A stretch of DNA of 64,000 nt, taken from contig OZ012690.1 in the NCBI GenBank assembly GCA_963942565.1, positions 34,113,363-34,177,362 of the forward strand, written 5' to 3'. A program made the position numbers and the translations under genes. Source of the DNA: Maea johnstoni (Eukaryota > Annelida > Polychaeta > Spionida > Magelonidae). A model generated the notes under the pieces. The model was not told where the DNA came from. It did not search any database and was given only the letters and a program-made list of their open reading frames with translations. This document shows positions 11,601-22,233 of the stretch, piece by piece; within the stretch, counting starts at the first letter, position 1, and each line of letters opens with the position of its first letter.

Positions 11601-14600
11601 TGTTGTATGCGGGGTAATACGGTAATGCATAAACATAATGCTTAATTCCCCTATAGGATAGAAAAAGCTACAAAAGTTCAATTAAGGCATCCCTTAAGCT
11701 GATGAAGAAAGCTTTTCTCCCTTTCTACTACGTTGACAAAATAGAAATAGAAACATATTACAATAGAACCAGCCTAGTCATGAAAAAAATACAAAACCAT
11801 GCTTTTGTATAGGGGCATAGACTGCATTCTTGGCAAGGGGCCATCATAATGAATTTTGAGCAGTTTAATAGTAAACCCAGCCAGTGTTAAAAAAGGGGTT
11901 TTCTCTTTATAGATTGCCTCATGAGCTTGTTTAGTATTAAATATTTCATTAAGCTCATGGCACTAAACCTGTTAGCAGTAGGGATGGGGATCGTTGAGAA
12001 TTCTACGGTTCGGTTCTCGGTTTTGCTTCTAGGGTTCGGTTTTTATTACGGTTTCCTAAATGGTTTATTAATGACATTTCTTGGATACGAAACTACGCAA
12101 TGGAATGCGTGGCTGAACTTGCCTGAACTGGAAAGTTCCTATATACTAGCTCCCTGGCCACTTACCTCCAGGAACCCTGTGCATGCATAGAAAACCAAAC
12201 CATGTAGAGGGAGGTCCGGTTTTTGACTGGTTAACCGCAATGCTCAGGCCGGTATCACATATGAACCGGTCCCCATCCCTAGTTAGCAGTGTTAACATTC
12301 TTGGCAAGGGGCCATCATAATAAATTTTGAGCACTTAATAACCAGTCTGTTAAAAAAGAGGTTCTCCCTTAACAGATTACCTCATGAGCTTGTTTCTCTG
12401 TATTACATATTTCATTAAATAACTCATGGCACTAAACATGTTAGCTGTGCAAATGACCATGTGAGTTGTTTTTTAAACCCTGGTAGGTAATGAGATTTAA
12501 ATGGATTAAGTGCACTTAATGGACAAATCTCTATGTGGAGAGGGTCTCAAGAAACAACTGGCCTTTTAAGCAGGTTTAACCCTTCCAATGCTAAGGCTAC
12601 TTTCATCCAAAGCACAAGGATGCAAAGATTATTGAAAACCATCTAAACCCTGTCATGTTGGTATTCATTGGATAGCTCTCACTGCATATTCTCAGATGAG
12701 TGTGGCAGGGTTTGAGTCATTCTTCATGTTTTTTGCATCATTTTATAGGTGCCAATTAATTAGCCACCAGCAGTATGAGGGTTAACTGTGTGCAGGGAAC
12801 CGACAACTATAGCTATACTAGCACTTTATTAGGCCTTAGTATCATCTGGTTATAAAATTCTAGTATTGTGTAACCAGCTTACAAAACAAACAGAAAACAG
12901 AAGACAATCAGGGTTCTAACGAGTGTGTGCTCATGACAAGCTCATTAACACCTTGAGCAAAGTTATATCAGCTTCGAACATGTGGCGCAAACTGTGTGCA
13001 TAAAAGCACACTTGTGTGTGTGGACTGTGGAGACTTCAGGATCAACCTTGACAACATGATTATCTAATCATGCAGCAGGGTTGGGGATCAGTTTGATGTT
13101 ATAATTACCCATCATTTAATGATCTAAACCAACAAGCCTTGTAGTAGTATCAATGTGGCTCAAACAAGATCTGGAGAACTTAAAGGTTCACCACAGGTCA
13201 GACATAGGTTTACCCCTGCAGGCCCAGGGTCTTATCTAGGATATAGAAACTGGGCGTCCAAAATGGTGATTAAAACATTTTTGGATGTCCTTCCTCAGAT
13301 AAACAACAATATACTAGGCAGGGCTTGACATTCCCAGGGGCCTGGGCATATGCCCCTAGATTTTGCTGTGGGCCCCTACATTTTTCAGACTAGGGGCCCA
13401 AAATAGTAATGTATTATAACCAGAAATCATGTTTTTGACCATTTACTTTTTATCAAAAGACCTCTTCGGGCCCCTAGCCTAGAATCTAAGTGTCAGACCC
13501 TGCTAGGCCTGATGGCTAAGACTATGGGTCTACCACAAACCGGTAGTGCCTGCTCTGATGGCCAATGGACTGAGGCGTTGCCACTGACAGTTTGCTGTCT
13601 CTCACCACTGCACAGATTCGAATTCCAGCTAGGGCATGTTTGAAATCTTCCAGTGACTAAAGTTAGATGGTGTTTTTTTCTTCCGCTTTTTGTAACTAGC
13701 TAGTCACAAATAGGCCTAAACATGGAAGGAGGGACGATAATCAAAATTGCAAAGTCCACCACAAACCAGTGGCCTTAACATGTAACCAATGAGTGGCAGT
13801 TAGATTAATTAATTAATTATTAGCTGGGTGATCAGGTTACCTCCACCACAAACACCTGGCCTTTCAGGAGTTGGTCTCAAAATGGCAGAAAAAAAATGAT
13901 AAACAAAATTGCAGATCCTCCACATGTAGTTTGCAAAGCCTCTCGTTTCTGCCACAAGTACATTGTGAAAATAGGACATGCTGGTTAAAAGAGGTGTTAA
14001 ATACTTCAAAGGAGGCATCAGTCATTATGTACACTCATCATCTCTGGAAGAAATGCACACATTTTCCCAAATAATGCAGTTTTAATGGATTTCTACGATT
14101 GATCTATATCCTAACTCAGAGCTTGCTGCTTTGTATCAAAGACAATGTATATAGCCGCCTAAGCCTGCCTTATATAGAGGGTCTCTGATGAAAAACAGGG
14201 CAATTTTGAGCATAATCTTTGTTTGAAATAAAGCGATAGATATCGTTCTATGTCTGACCTTCAGCAAGACAGTATTGTCTGATAAGCTCCCCCTCCTCAC
14301 CATCGTCTGAGTCGTCTTCTTCAAGGAAAAATGCATAGAATAGCTATGTGTTCAGAATACAGGGTTCGAAAGCATGTGTTCAGGGCTTGGTGGAACTGCG
14401 CATGCAAAAATATCTAAAGCCTATTCTAAAATTGCAGCAAAAAACCTTCACTAAAGATTTAAATGATTTCCTATTTTATGACCAATCTAATTGGTTCAAA
14501 TATTGAACAAATGATACATAACCCGCTATAGTTTAGACACACATAAAAAGGGCTTCCTAAACTACCCATGCCCCAAGTTCTTCTTTACAAGGATCACCTG

Positions 14601-17600
14601 TGATAAGCTTAACCCATTCACACTTTAGTGCCTGTAACTTATGTGGCTGCCTATCATAGTCTTAGCCAGCAGGGTGTCTTGGCATCATTTGGACACCCAA
14701 ACCCACCAAAACTGACCCCTTACGATAACTAATTTTCTTGAGAGAAATCTTTTGAATGTTATTTCTGAGTGTATACTTGATTGTTTATCACACCAATGTA
14801 AATCCCATGGCACTGAATAAGGATATCATGCTTTATTTCAAGTAAATAAATGGCTGTAGAACTTTGTAATCTTATGGTATTGCCGTATTGGGGTGGTCTA
14901 CCTTGATAAAATGGATGCCCCATGATTTTACAATTGGCAATTCTGGGCACTGAGTTTCTAAATGTAAGACCCTGCTGCACACTTCACCTTCAGATGTGCA
15001 TGGGAGATTCCCAGGGTCTTAGCTAGGATTTAGAAAATGTGTGCCCAAAATTGGTATTTTTGGGCTATTTTTCAATGGAGACCACAATATGAAAACAACC
15101 AAAAACATGTATTGACCTAAGTACTGAGAAAATGTGTACAATCCTTATGTTATATCAGGATTGTTCATTCTAAATTCTGTATCAAATTCCCTGGTTATAT
15201 CATGGGAATTATGTTAATGTGAAACTCTTTCATTCTGTGCATGAAGCTAATATTTTGTTTTTAAGAAATTCTTCACAGAACAATTTGGGTGTCTTGATGT
15301 GTGGTTTTTGAGGGTTGGGGTGTCCAAATGACACCCAGACATCCTGAGTATCCTAAGCATGGATGGGCTAAGAACGAACCACTTTCAGGTCAGGCTGATT
15401 GCACCCAGGCTGGAATTGTGTGAGACTTACCAGGTACTGTTGACAGGACGAGGTCGTCCTCGTTGACTTGGTAGTCTGTCTGTGGGGACGAGGGAGTGAC
15501 GGGGGACAGTGCTTCTGGGTGGATCTGGATAACTGCGGGGGACAGGGCACCTACAAACAGCAGACAATGGGAAACATTACAATACAATCAACAAAAATAA
15601 AAACAATACAATACAATAATCATGATCTCTCGGCACAAAAACATAAATACAGTGAACTGATGAAAAGCACACAGCAGATTTAGAACTACTGATCAATATC
15701 AATACCAAATAAATAACTGAATATTTCCACTTCAATATTAATGCCAGGAGATAGCTAAAAGACTTTAAGCATTTTCTCAAAAAGTAACATCTTAAATTTG
15801 TCTACATGTTTATGAACTTTGCTTTTTGAATATCTAGCCTCTCTTGAAGTGTAGGATACCAAAGGTTATGTTGGCCCATTGTCGATAGCCATTTTTCCAT
15901 ATTGGCTAAGAGCCTAAGGCCCTGTACACAGGGTCTTACCCAGCAGGGTGTCTGGGTGTCTTTTGGACTCCCTGGTTCATGAAAAGCAGATGATTTTAGG
16001 TAAAAAGACACCCTAGATTTTGGTATATGTTTTTAATAACTACTAATTCCAAGTAGAATTTCTAAAAAAGTTTAACTTTAAAATAATAACTGAGACATTT
16101 CTTGAGGAATTAAGCATATAATTACTTTTTTTGTTAATGTACATAATCAGTGTGACGATTTGTACTTTTTCAATTAGGGATTTTGGACACCCTAATTTTT
16201 TGAAATCCTAATTTGGACACCCTGTTATGAAAATCCTGGCTAAGTCCCTGCCTGTACATATCAGAATACTTATATAAACATTTCAACGCTAATTGATTGA
16301 ATAAGTAAGTAAAGTAACGTTTTCTGAAGATTGTTAACAACCAATCAGTGAAAGACTGTAGGATTTTAAATCCTGGATTTCTAATTTCATCATTTGGAGC
16401 TATGTTTATAACTTACGAGCGATGACGACAATTCACAATATTGACTGAGCATTGAGAAATAAGTTCAAGGTTAATTTTTTCCTAAAAAGCACGTTCCACT
16501 GAAATCTCAGTAGCACCCCCCCCCCCCCCCCCATAGAGTCCAGGTTGCATAAATGTTTGAAAGACCATTCAGAAAACAGGATTTGGGTAGGTCATGCCGC
16601 ACAGAAAGTGAACTGGTGGATAACTTTTTATATATACATGCACAATATATAAATGTGTTGATAAGAGAGAGACATGTTTTCAAGAGATAAGGGGGCTTCT
16701 AGAGCAGACTGCTACGTGACTTTTTCGACCTGATTAATCCATTCATGCCATAGTTCCCCAGAATGCCAAACTCCACCTTTGAAGAATGATCTTCCTAATT
16801 TAATCAGATGAATGTATTTGAAGAATAAGTTCCAAAGGGAATTGCTGACCAGACCAAAATAATTGCTTTCCTTGAAATATCACGTATATAATATACCTTA
16901 TCTCTAATCTATTCCTAGAAGTATCATAGATCTAGAAGACGCAAGTTAGTCTTGAAAGGAGCCCTGCAGGCAATCATGGGCGATGGTCAATATTTAATCA
17001 ATTCTAGGTAGATCCTAAGAGATTGCCTTAAATGTTAGTGATGAGTGTGTCTTAAACTGATCAATACACTTGATATTGACCAAGCCCGCCCATGGTTCAC
17101 TAACCCCTAAACAACATGGGGTTACCCAAGCAGACAAACAGCAGGTTATGTAAGTTATGTGGCTATCTGAGTGAGGCTCTGGTAAGCCTCCCTCTCCATT
17201 TTAATAGCAGAGCCAGTTGCTACGGTAAAAACACAGCGTCTAATTCATTTTCATTTTTTACATTCTGATGTGACATCGATGATGAGTGCATTGAGATGTT
17301 GAAGTTGGTGACATTGATTGACAGCTTGTGTTGGCTCATCATTAGGCAGCATATTGATGACACGCCTACTAACCAGCCATCCAAGGCTAGACTTGTATTT
17401 CCATTGTCTATAGGATTGTGATAACGATTTTTCCTTCCAGACCATGAGGCCTTCTTTAAAGAAATACAATCAATATTGGTGCACCTGAAATCCTATAAAT
17501 TCCATGGCCACATCTATTGAACATTCCCTAACCATGTATACCATGTGGTTAAGTTCAAGCCTGAAGCATTTTCTCACTAAAACATATGATATCACAATTC

Positions 17601-20600
17601 CTATAAAGATTAATGCATACTTGGCAGATTGCATAGTTTACTTTAATATGAAAATATGATAGCCATCAGGTCATTTTTATTGTCAAACCCTCTCGAACCC
17701 AAATGGACTAAACATGAATACCCCAATCAATCTAAAGCTTAAGTTGAGGACTTCAAGCAAGTTATGTTTATCTTATGATAAATAGCCGAACTCAACTTGT
17801 AATGTTCAAGGTACCATGTATGTCCAGCAAACAAAACAGGTCCATAAAGGTTTGATCAAATAATAAATAATTATCCAACATTTTCGTCTTGAGAAATTTC
17901 TTCATGAAGGCCACCATGCACTATAACAATATTTCTTATCTAGCCTTAATGGGTAAGTGCTATTGCCACACCCAAAAAAACTTTTATGCATGAATGGATT
18001 TCTTCATGAAGACATACATGTAAATAGTCTAAGTTAACCACTGGCTGAGTGCTATATACATGAACCAACTGCCTTGTGACTCACAAGGCAGTGGTTACCA
18101 CGTGCTGGCTGAGTGCTATATACATGAACCAACTGCCTTGTGCTATTGCAAGGCTGCTGCATGCTAGAATCAATGGCAAAGAGCTCTCGCAAGTGCTCAT
18201 TGAACCCTTTGAACGCACAGTATGTATTTATAAATAGACTACTGCCAATATGCATGTTTTTAGGGCTGGCACATGGCAATACATGTGAGTGAGCATTAAC
18301 ATGGCCTTGTGCTTGTTTAAATGAGGCCAGTAGGCCCCTAAGCACTAGGTCTCCTAGTTTCTAGACATTTCTAGGCTTTCCTAGGTGTAGATGCATGATC
18401 TTAGCCAGCAGGTCGTCTGGGTGCCTTTTTTGGGCACCCAAACCCTTAAAAAGAACCCCTCAGGACACCCAATTTTTTGTGTGTGGAATTGCTTGTAATT
18501 GAATTTTCTCATCTCCTTATAATTACTATGACATTGTTTAATGATATCATGCCTTATTTTGATCAATTTATACATGTTTATGGTTGAAATATGAGTATAT
18601 AGTCATCCCCCATAAAAGATTGGACGCCCAAAAATTTTACAACTGCCAATTCTAGGCACCCAGTTTCTAAATCCTGGCTAAGACACTGTGTAGATGTGTG
18701 GCTTCTGTCATCTCGTTTACCTGCTACCAGGCACGGAATGGTCAAGGTGGTCAGTCTGGTTACAGTATTTAAATTTATCTAACCAGGTAAAGAGGGCCTA
18801 GCCTACAACCCCTAGTCCTAGGCCAAGATCTATATATATATATTATATATGAAAACTAGACCTACACAAAACTGATTTAATTCGTATGTCGCTCACCAGG
18901 TGACCAAAGATGGCAAAAGTGATCTCCATGTTTTTACTGACTGGTGTGGCCACCCTTGGTGCCATCCATGACCAGGCCAGCCACAGGAACCAAAACATAA
19001 ACATTTAGCAAACGAAAGAGACCAGAACCAGAAAAGCCTTTTTAATGAAGTCATAGACTAGGAGTCAGTCTATAGAGGGATATATATTTGAGTACATAAT
19101 ATGACACCATCGAGATAAAAGCCTTATGATGCCATGACTGCCATCCAGGGACTTGGCCAGGACCCACCCCTTGGCAGTTTCTTGAAGAAACTGCTAAGTA
19201 TTCTTAAGTCACCGACATTGATATTTAACCCATTAATGCTTAGGAGCAACTCAAGAAAGTGTAGTCTGGATCAATGATACTTTTGGCAATAACTTTAGAA
19301 TCAAGCATAATTTTACAAAATATTTGATGGAGAGTTGTTGGTGATGTTCTGATTGGCGTTTCTCGATCAAATATTTTTCTGACTTTGCTTTTGCCTGCAA
19401 ATTATCATTAAAATTGTGAGGCTGCTTTTGGTTGCTGTGAGCATTAAAGGGGTAAATTCTGTTTTTAAATCATACTCACTTTCCACGCTCTCCACCACCA
19501 CCTTGGCTGGCGAGATGCTGGGTAGAGGGGGTGACAGCTGAGAGGAGCTGTTGGAGGAGGTCTGTGGTGAGGGGGGCTGGATCCCCAGGCGTGAGATCAG
19601 CTTAGGCGGGGAATCCTCCAGAAGGGAGGGCATCGTCGGTGTCTCAATATCCTCGTCAATGCCATTTTCATTCAGGAATTCGTCCAGGTCCATGTACTCA
19701 AGCTGAAAGTCTGTGAGGGTCGAAGGCAGATTCTTGTCCCATACTGGTGCCGGGCCCAAGAAAGCTGAAGAGAAGTCGAAGTCTGTGAGGCATCCATCCA
19801 CATCTTTCTGTTTATTCTTGATCTCTGAAACAAAGAAGTAAAACCAATATTAGCACAATGCTGTAATTGCATGCATGTTGCTCATAACTTTCCATTAGGG
19901 ACGGATACTTCTAAGAAAGAAACAGTAACACATTGATACCAATGAAATGATGCTGTACATACTGTTAATGCGTAAATGGTACTTTACTGCATTATTAGTG
20001 ATTACCCTAAATATTTTGTTGTGAATACTGAATAGTCATGTTTAGGTTCCTAGACAATAGCACCTGGACAATTTAGTAATAAATGATAACTTCACAGTGG
20101 TTAGTTTTAAGAGCTTACCTTTAAGATATGAAAGAGTAAGATATACAGTACATAGAATGAAATGATACCAGTACTAGAACCTCTTAACAGCATCCAACCC
20201 TACTTCTAATATGTGGTCAAATAAAGGGGCAGGGCCCTAGGGGGCGTTATGTACATAATAGTCCAATCTGAACCTATGCTATTTTTTGACCGACAATGAT
20301 AATATTGATAATTCTTATCAGATTTCAAACGTAGATATAGGATTTCTGTGTGGGTGTTTTATTCTGTATAAAAAGAGTTTGGCTTAAATGTGGACAGGAA
20401 AATGTACTTTTAACATCGGTATTGGCATAACTATAAACAAGAGACATATCTCAGAAAAAAATCAACATTTTGAAGTGTAGAAGGAATTTTACTGCAGTAA
20501 CTGAACCCCAGGAAACCCCTTTTTACCTACAAATGTGTATATATTTCTTAACGAACATGCATTGTGCATACTTGCATGAAGTTACGTTACAAGTAAGGAA

Positions 20601-21768
20601 ATCATTGAACCAGGAATTATAGAATAGAATTGTTCCTGATTGAACTGGTCTTCCTCTGATCCAGTCATCCAGATCATAAATATTTCATCAAAGGAATACC
20701 AAAGCCTTGTAACTGTGAAGTTAACCTCACATTTCAGTAACTTAAAGGGATGTCAAACAGATGATTGTCGCACCAGCTTGTGACAGAGGCCCCAAAACAT
20801 GCAACAAGACAAACTCTATGATGATCACTGCCTCACTCCCGAAATTGTCTTGAAATTAATAATTTTGTTGGATATTTATTGGATTGGCATGTTCACCAAG
20901 TGATACCACCTATTGATTTATATAGTTTTTCATTATTACTACGAAGGTGGATATGTTAGTGTCGCCTGTTGACAATATGCAACTGGTTTTCGTACAGCCC
21001 CCTCCAAAGAATTGCTGTGCACCAGGACCAATTGTCTAAATTTTTGACACAGGTGATTGAGGAACCTCTCCGCTGCCTGAACCTGCTACTGTTTAAGGAG
21101 ACAGGTATATGAACCAAAGATGATACCCTGACTAAGCATAAATGATGATGCATGCACAGATGGATAAATAATTGTCTAACTATTCGCCCAATATGTCTAA
21201 TTATTCGCCCTGTTGTATCTAAAATATATAATATAGTTTTATAAGGTTGCCTAATAAATGACTGATGAGATGAGACAGCATCTAAAGATCTTTAGTGCTA
21301 CTGGTCCCTGCAAACCAATATTGCAGGGGGTGGTTGACTGGCCATTGAAGACTGGACCTGGAGGGGAGGGTACCTCACTTGGCAGGTTGCCTCGGTGCAA
21401 GACCCAATTTTTGACTTTGGGGTCACCGCCACGAATGCGGAGTATTGTTCCGATTCGCTGCTTTAGAATTGGGCAAATGACAACACCCTCCTGATCATCA
21501 CGATCATAAGAACAGAATGTACCCGTACATCATAAATTATTACTATGTTCAGTCGAAGATTAATGATATTCCCGCGCAACCTTTCCTTACTCGCGGATGA
21601 TCGTGGGGCCATATTCTGATATATTGTAAACACTGCACAATGAATAATATATAACACATTGCGGTCTCGCAAATAAAACTTACCAGTATTCTGCTTCTGC
21701 GGATTAAGCAGATTCGGATTCTCCAATAAGGACTTCAAAGTCACTCCTGTACCATACAATCCCGACAT
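8466..21768 (-). CDS. HLF/TEF: PAR-domain bZIP transcription factor (HLF/TEF/DBP/Pdp1 family), five exons
   Basis: A complete gene by reading GT-AG junctions: exons 21684-21768, 19480-19824, 15431-15550, 9589-9671 and 8466-8690 sum to 858 bp, 285 codons plus stop, in frame at every junction. Residues 11-18 read LKSLLENP and residues 50-84 hold [13 protein letters not shown] then [17 protein letters not shown], both diagnostic of PAR bZIP N-terminal regions. Residues 187-211 are the PAR segment ([17 protein letters not shown]). The basic region has NNVAAKRSR at 230-238, followed by a short zipper with L255, M262, A269, L276 and Y283 at d positions. Family members dimerise in the nucleus on TTAYGTAA-type D-box sites and in several animals work in circadian output or metabolism; those roles are family knowledge, not seen here. 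The alanine at 269 weakens the zipper slightly. Introns are loaded with MITEs. Orthology to one vertebrate paralogue is not implied. Confidence 0.95.
9172..9483. mobile_element. hAT-like MITE, family CAGGGWCTTAGCCAG
   Basis: The ends CAGGGACTTAGCCAGGA and ATCCTGGCTAAGACCCTG are inverted repeats. A perfect 8-bp direct repeat, TTCCAACC, flanks the copy (9164-9171 and 9484-9491). CAGGG ends with 8-bp duplications are typical of hAT. It is 312 bp, non-coding, and lies in intron 4 of the bZIP gene. Confidence 0.85.
9589..9671 (-). CDS. HLF/TEF: PAR bZIP exon 4: PAR domain
   Basis: The 83-bp exon lies between TTTCAG above 9671 and GTGAGT below 9589. It enters in phase 1 and leaves in phase 0. It encodes [20 protein letters not shown] followed by MIKKSKK, nearly the vertebrate HLF sequence at this position. 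Confidence 0.96.
9738..9965. mobile_element. decayed copy of the CAGGGWCTTAGCCAG MITE
   Basis: It shares the interior of the 9172 copy in order: a GCCAGCACCC-like start, CTGGACAG, AAAATTTTCTAT, TTTTTGACACA and TAGGCTATTAAAT. The ends are decayed and a G-rich run interrupts it at 9831-9850. Confidence 0.5.
10879..10968. repeat. fold-back hairpin element
   Basis: The inner arms ATATCCACCCTCTCTGTCAT and ATGACAGAGGGTGGATAT are a perfect inverted repeat with a 3-base loop. The outer arms, GTTCGAACGTGT and ACACGTTCAAAC, are also complementary with one mismatch. It is a short non-coding fold-back in intron 3 of the bZIP gene; no ORF across it is real. Confidence 0.75.
11123..11622. mobile_element. 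TA-flanked MITE, family CCGTATTACCCCGC, copy 1
   Basis: The inverted ends are CCGTATTACCCCGCATACAA and its near-perfect complement, flanked by TA on both sides. The length is 500 bp. A second copy at 57080-57668 shares the ends and an internal block (CATCGATGT, AAAAGTTCTGG, GTTGATAACACGCACCCC). A TA target fits Tc1/mariner-like elements, but the superfamily is not settled. The short ORF inside resembles no protein I know. Confidence 0.75.
11827..12446. repeat. ~150-bp direct duplication split by a MITE
   Basis: A block starting ACATTCTTGGCAAGGGGCCA and ending near GTTAGCAG occurs at about 11827-11978 and again, diverged, at about 12295-12446. The hAT-like MITE at 11979 sits at the end of the first unit. 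Confidence 0.75.
11979..12281. mobile_element. hAT-like MITE, family TAGGGATGGGGA
   Basis: The inverted ends are TAGGGATGGGGA and TCCCCATCCCTA. A perfect 8-bp duplication, GTTAGCAG, flanks it (11971-11978, 12282-12289). It is 303 bp. The ORFs inside are not conserved proteins. Confidence 0.85.
12576..12785. mobile_element. piggyBac-like MITE (TTAA-flanked)
   Basis: TTAA lies at both borders, with the left end AACCCTTCCAATGCTAAG and the right end CAGTATGAGGGTTAA. It belongs to the same family as 1808, 19225 and 40157, and lies in intron 3 of the bZIP gene. Confidence 0.55.
13225..13317. mobile_element. truncated CAGGGTCTTAGCCAG-type MITE
   Basis: It starts with CAGGGTCTTATCTAGGATAT followed by a GGGCGTCCAAAATGG-like block, as in the copies at 15012 and 18394 read from the opposite end. 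The other terminus is missing; the next element begins at 13319. Confidence 0.5.
13319..13502. mobile_element. hAT-like MITE, family CAGGGCTYGACAT
   Basis: The ends are CAGGGCTTGACATT and AGTGTCAGACCCTG, 184 bp. Internal arms GGGCCCCTA/TAGGGGCCC are also inverted. CTAGG lies directly on both sides (13314-13318, 13503-13507), shorter than the usual hAT 8 bp. It matches the copy at 6461. Confidence 0.7.
13555..13756 (+). mobile_element. tRNA-derived SINE
   Basis: The tRNA-like head has an A-box-like TGGCCAATGGACTGAGGC and a B-box-like GATTCGAATTCC. The body has CCAGTGACTAAAG, AACTAGCTAGTC and GGGACGATAATC. The same blocks in the same order occur on the minus strand at 47950-48148 and 40413-40605, which defines the family. 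Confidence 0.7.
14656..14974. mobile_element. CAGGGTCTTAGCCAG-type MITE, decayed
   Basis: It starts AGTCTTAGCCAGCAGGGTGT and ends TTTCTAAATGTAAGACCCTG. The order of internal blocks (ATTTGGACACCCAAACCC near the start, TTCTGGGCAC near the end) matches the copy at 18394. No target duplication is clear. Confidence 0.6.
15012..15361. mobile_element. CAGGGTCTTAGCCAG-type MITE, reverse orientation
   Basis: It starts CAGGGTCTTAGCTAGGATTT and ends in a decayed terminus after GACACCCAGACATCCTG. It is the same family as 14656 and 18394, inverted, and stops about 70 bp below exon 3 of the bZIP gene. Confidence 0.6.
15431..15550 (-). CDS. HLF/TEF: PAR bZIP exon 3: proline-rich linker
   Basis: The 120-bp exon lies between TTTGTAG above 15550 and GTAAGT below 15431, phase 1 in and phase 1 out. 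It encodes [20 protein letters not shown] followed by [19 protein letters not shown]. The proline/serine-rich and acidic composition fits the spacer before the PAR segment. G+C content rises sharply over the flanks. Confidence 0.92.
15929..16250. mobile_element. hAT-like MITE, family CAGGGWCTTAGCCAG
   Basis: The ends CAGGGTCTTACCCAGCAGG and TCCTGGCTAAGTCCCTG are inverted repeats. A perfect 8-bp duplication, CCTGTACA, flanks it (15921-15928, 16251-16258). It is 322 bp, in intron 2 of the bZIP gene. Confidence 0.85.
16516..16532. repeat. poly-C run
   Basis: Seventeen consecutive C. Length is likely unstable or uncertain in assembly. Confidence 0.9.
18042..18142. repeat. 64-bp direct duplication
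   Basis: A block beginning CTGGCTGAGTGCTATATACA and running through ACCAACTGCCTTGTG occurs at 18041 and again at 18105. It lies in intron 2 of the bZIP gene. The minus-strand ORF that includes it has no recognisable product. Confidence 0.8.
18394..18688. mobile_element. hAT-like MITE, family CAGGGWCTTAGCCAG
   Basis: The ends are CATGATCTTAGCCAGCAGG and TCCTGGCTAAGACACTG. A perfect 8-bp duplication, TGTAGATG, flanks it (18386-18393, 18689-18696). It is 295 bp and non-coding. Confidence 0.85.
18720..19075 (-). repeat. dispersed repeat family TTCCTGTGGCTGG, minus-strand copy
   Basis: Read on the minus strand it has, in order, GACTCCTAGTCTATGA, TCTGGTCTCTTTCGTTTGCT, GGTTCCTGTGGCTGG and CACACCAGTCAGT. 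The same order is seen on the plus strand at about 24628 and 58785. A second block (CAAGGTGGTCA) recurs near 23360. The class is unknown. Confidence 0.6.
19145..19200. mobile_element. end fragment of a CAGGGACTTAGCCAG MITE
   Basis: CAGGGACTTGGCCAGGACCC is the left end of the family with intact copies at 9172 and 15929. Only about 55 bp are recognisable. Confidence 0.5.
19225..19455. mobile_element. piggyBac-like MITE next to bZIP exon 2
   Basis: The left border is TTAACCCATTAATGCTTAGG; the right border is GAGCATTAAAGGGGTAA, with a decayed TTAA. It matches 1808 in interior order, including AGGCTGCTTTTG before the right end. It stops 24 bp from the donor of bZIP exon 2. Confidence 0.6.
19480..19824 (-). 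CDS. HLF/TEF: PAR bZIP exon 2: activation region
   Basis: The 345-bp exon lies between TTTCAG above 19824 and GTGAGT below 19480, phase 1 in and out, 114 whole codons. It carries the [10 protein letters not shown] and [17 protein letters not shown] blocks shared with HLF and TEF, then a serine/proline-rich tail with [17 protein letters not shown]. The in-frame GTG at 19801 is not the start: exon 1 supplies a better N-terminus and the reading frame continues through the acceptor. Confidence 0.96.
21684..21768 (-). CDS. HLF/TEF: PAR bZIP exon 1 with start codon
   Basis: ATG at 21768 opens [20 protein letters not shown], then LNPQKQNT, and the exon ends at a GTAAGT donor below 21684 in phase 1. 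LKSLLENP matches the LRSLLENP block of vertebrate HLF. An in-frame stop (TAA) lies just upstream of the ATG, which supports this start. Vertebrate relatives use alternative first exons; others could lie farther upstream. Confidence 0.92.
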
Positions 21769-21870
21769 GATTATTTAACGTTGAAATGTGTGCGTATTTT
21801 GTGGTTTCGTGATTATTTCCTAGGACTAGTATGAACCCGGGCCCTCTCATTAGCATGTATAATTGAATAG

Positions 21871-21913
21871 CCAATCAGGGATCGAGAAATGTTCTGACCC
21901 CATATTTGATTGG
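21871..21913 (-). promoter_or_regulatory. candidate bZIP promoter with two CCAAT boxes
   Basis: CCAAT occurs on the plus strand at 21871-21875 and on the minus strand at 21909-21913, about 105 and 145 bp upstream of the bZIP start codon. No good TATA box is placed near them. The transcription start is unknown, so this remains a candidate. Confidence 0.35.
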
Positions 21914-22233
21914 TTGGGAAATGCTTCCGGGTCATAGCAATTATCACGCAGATGCTCCAGTCACGTTGTTTGGCACGAGCTCACGCTCACAAGCCTGCGA
22001 AACCTGCTGACTTGGAACTGAAGAAGACTGGTGGCGACCTCTACATACATTGAATGACACTGTGTTTGTAAACACAAACAATTCTCAAGAGAGTTGATTT
22101 CAGATAGAAGAGAGGTTAATCATTTTGGTAATATCGGATAGCCTTCATTTTGATTTTGCATTCGCTGAATCTGACGTTTTGGTTGGGGATCGATACGAGC
22201 GACTATATATGATACCAGAGACTCTCCCTGACG

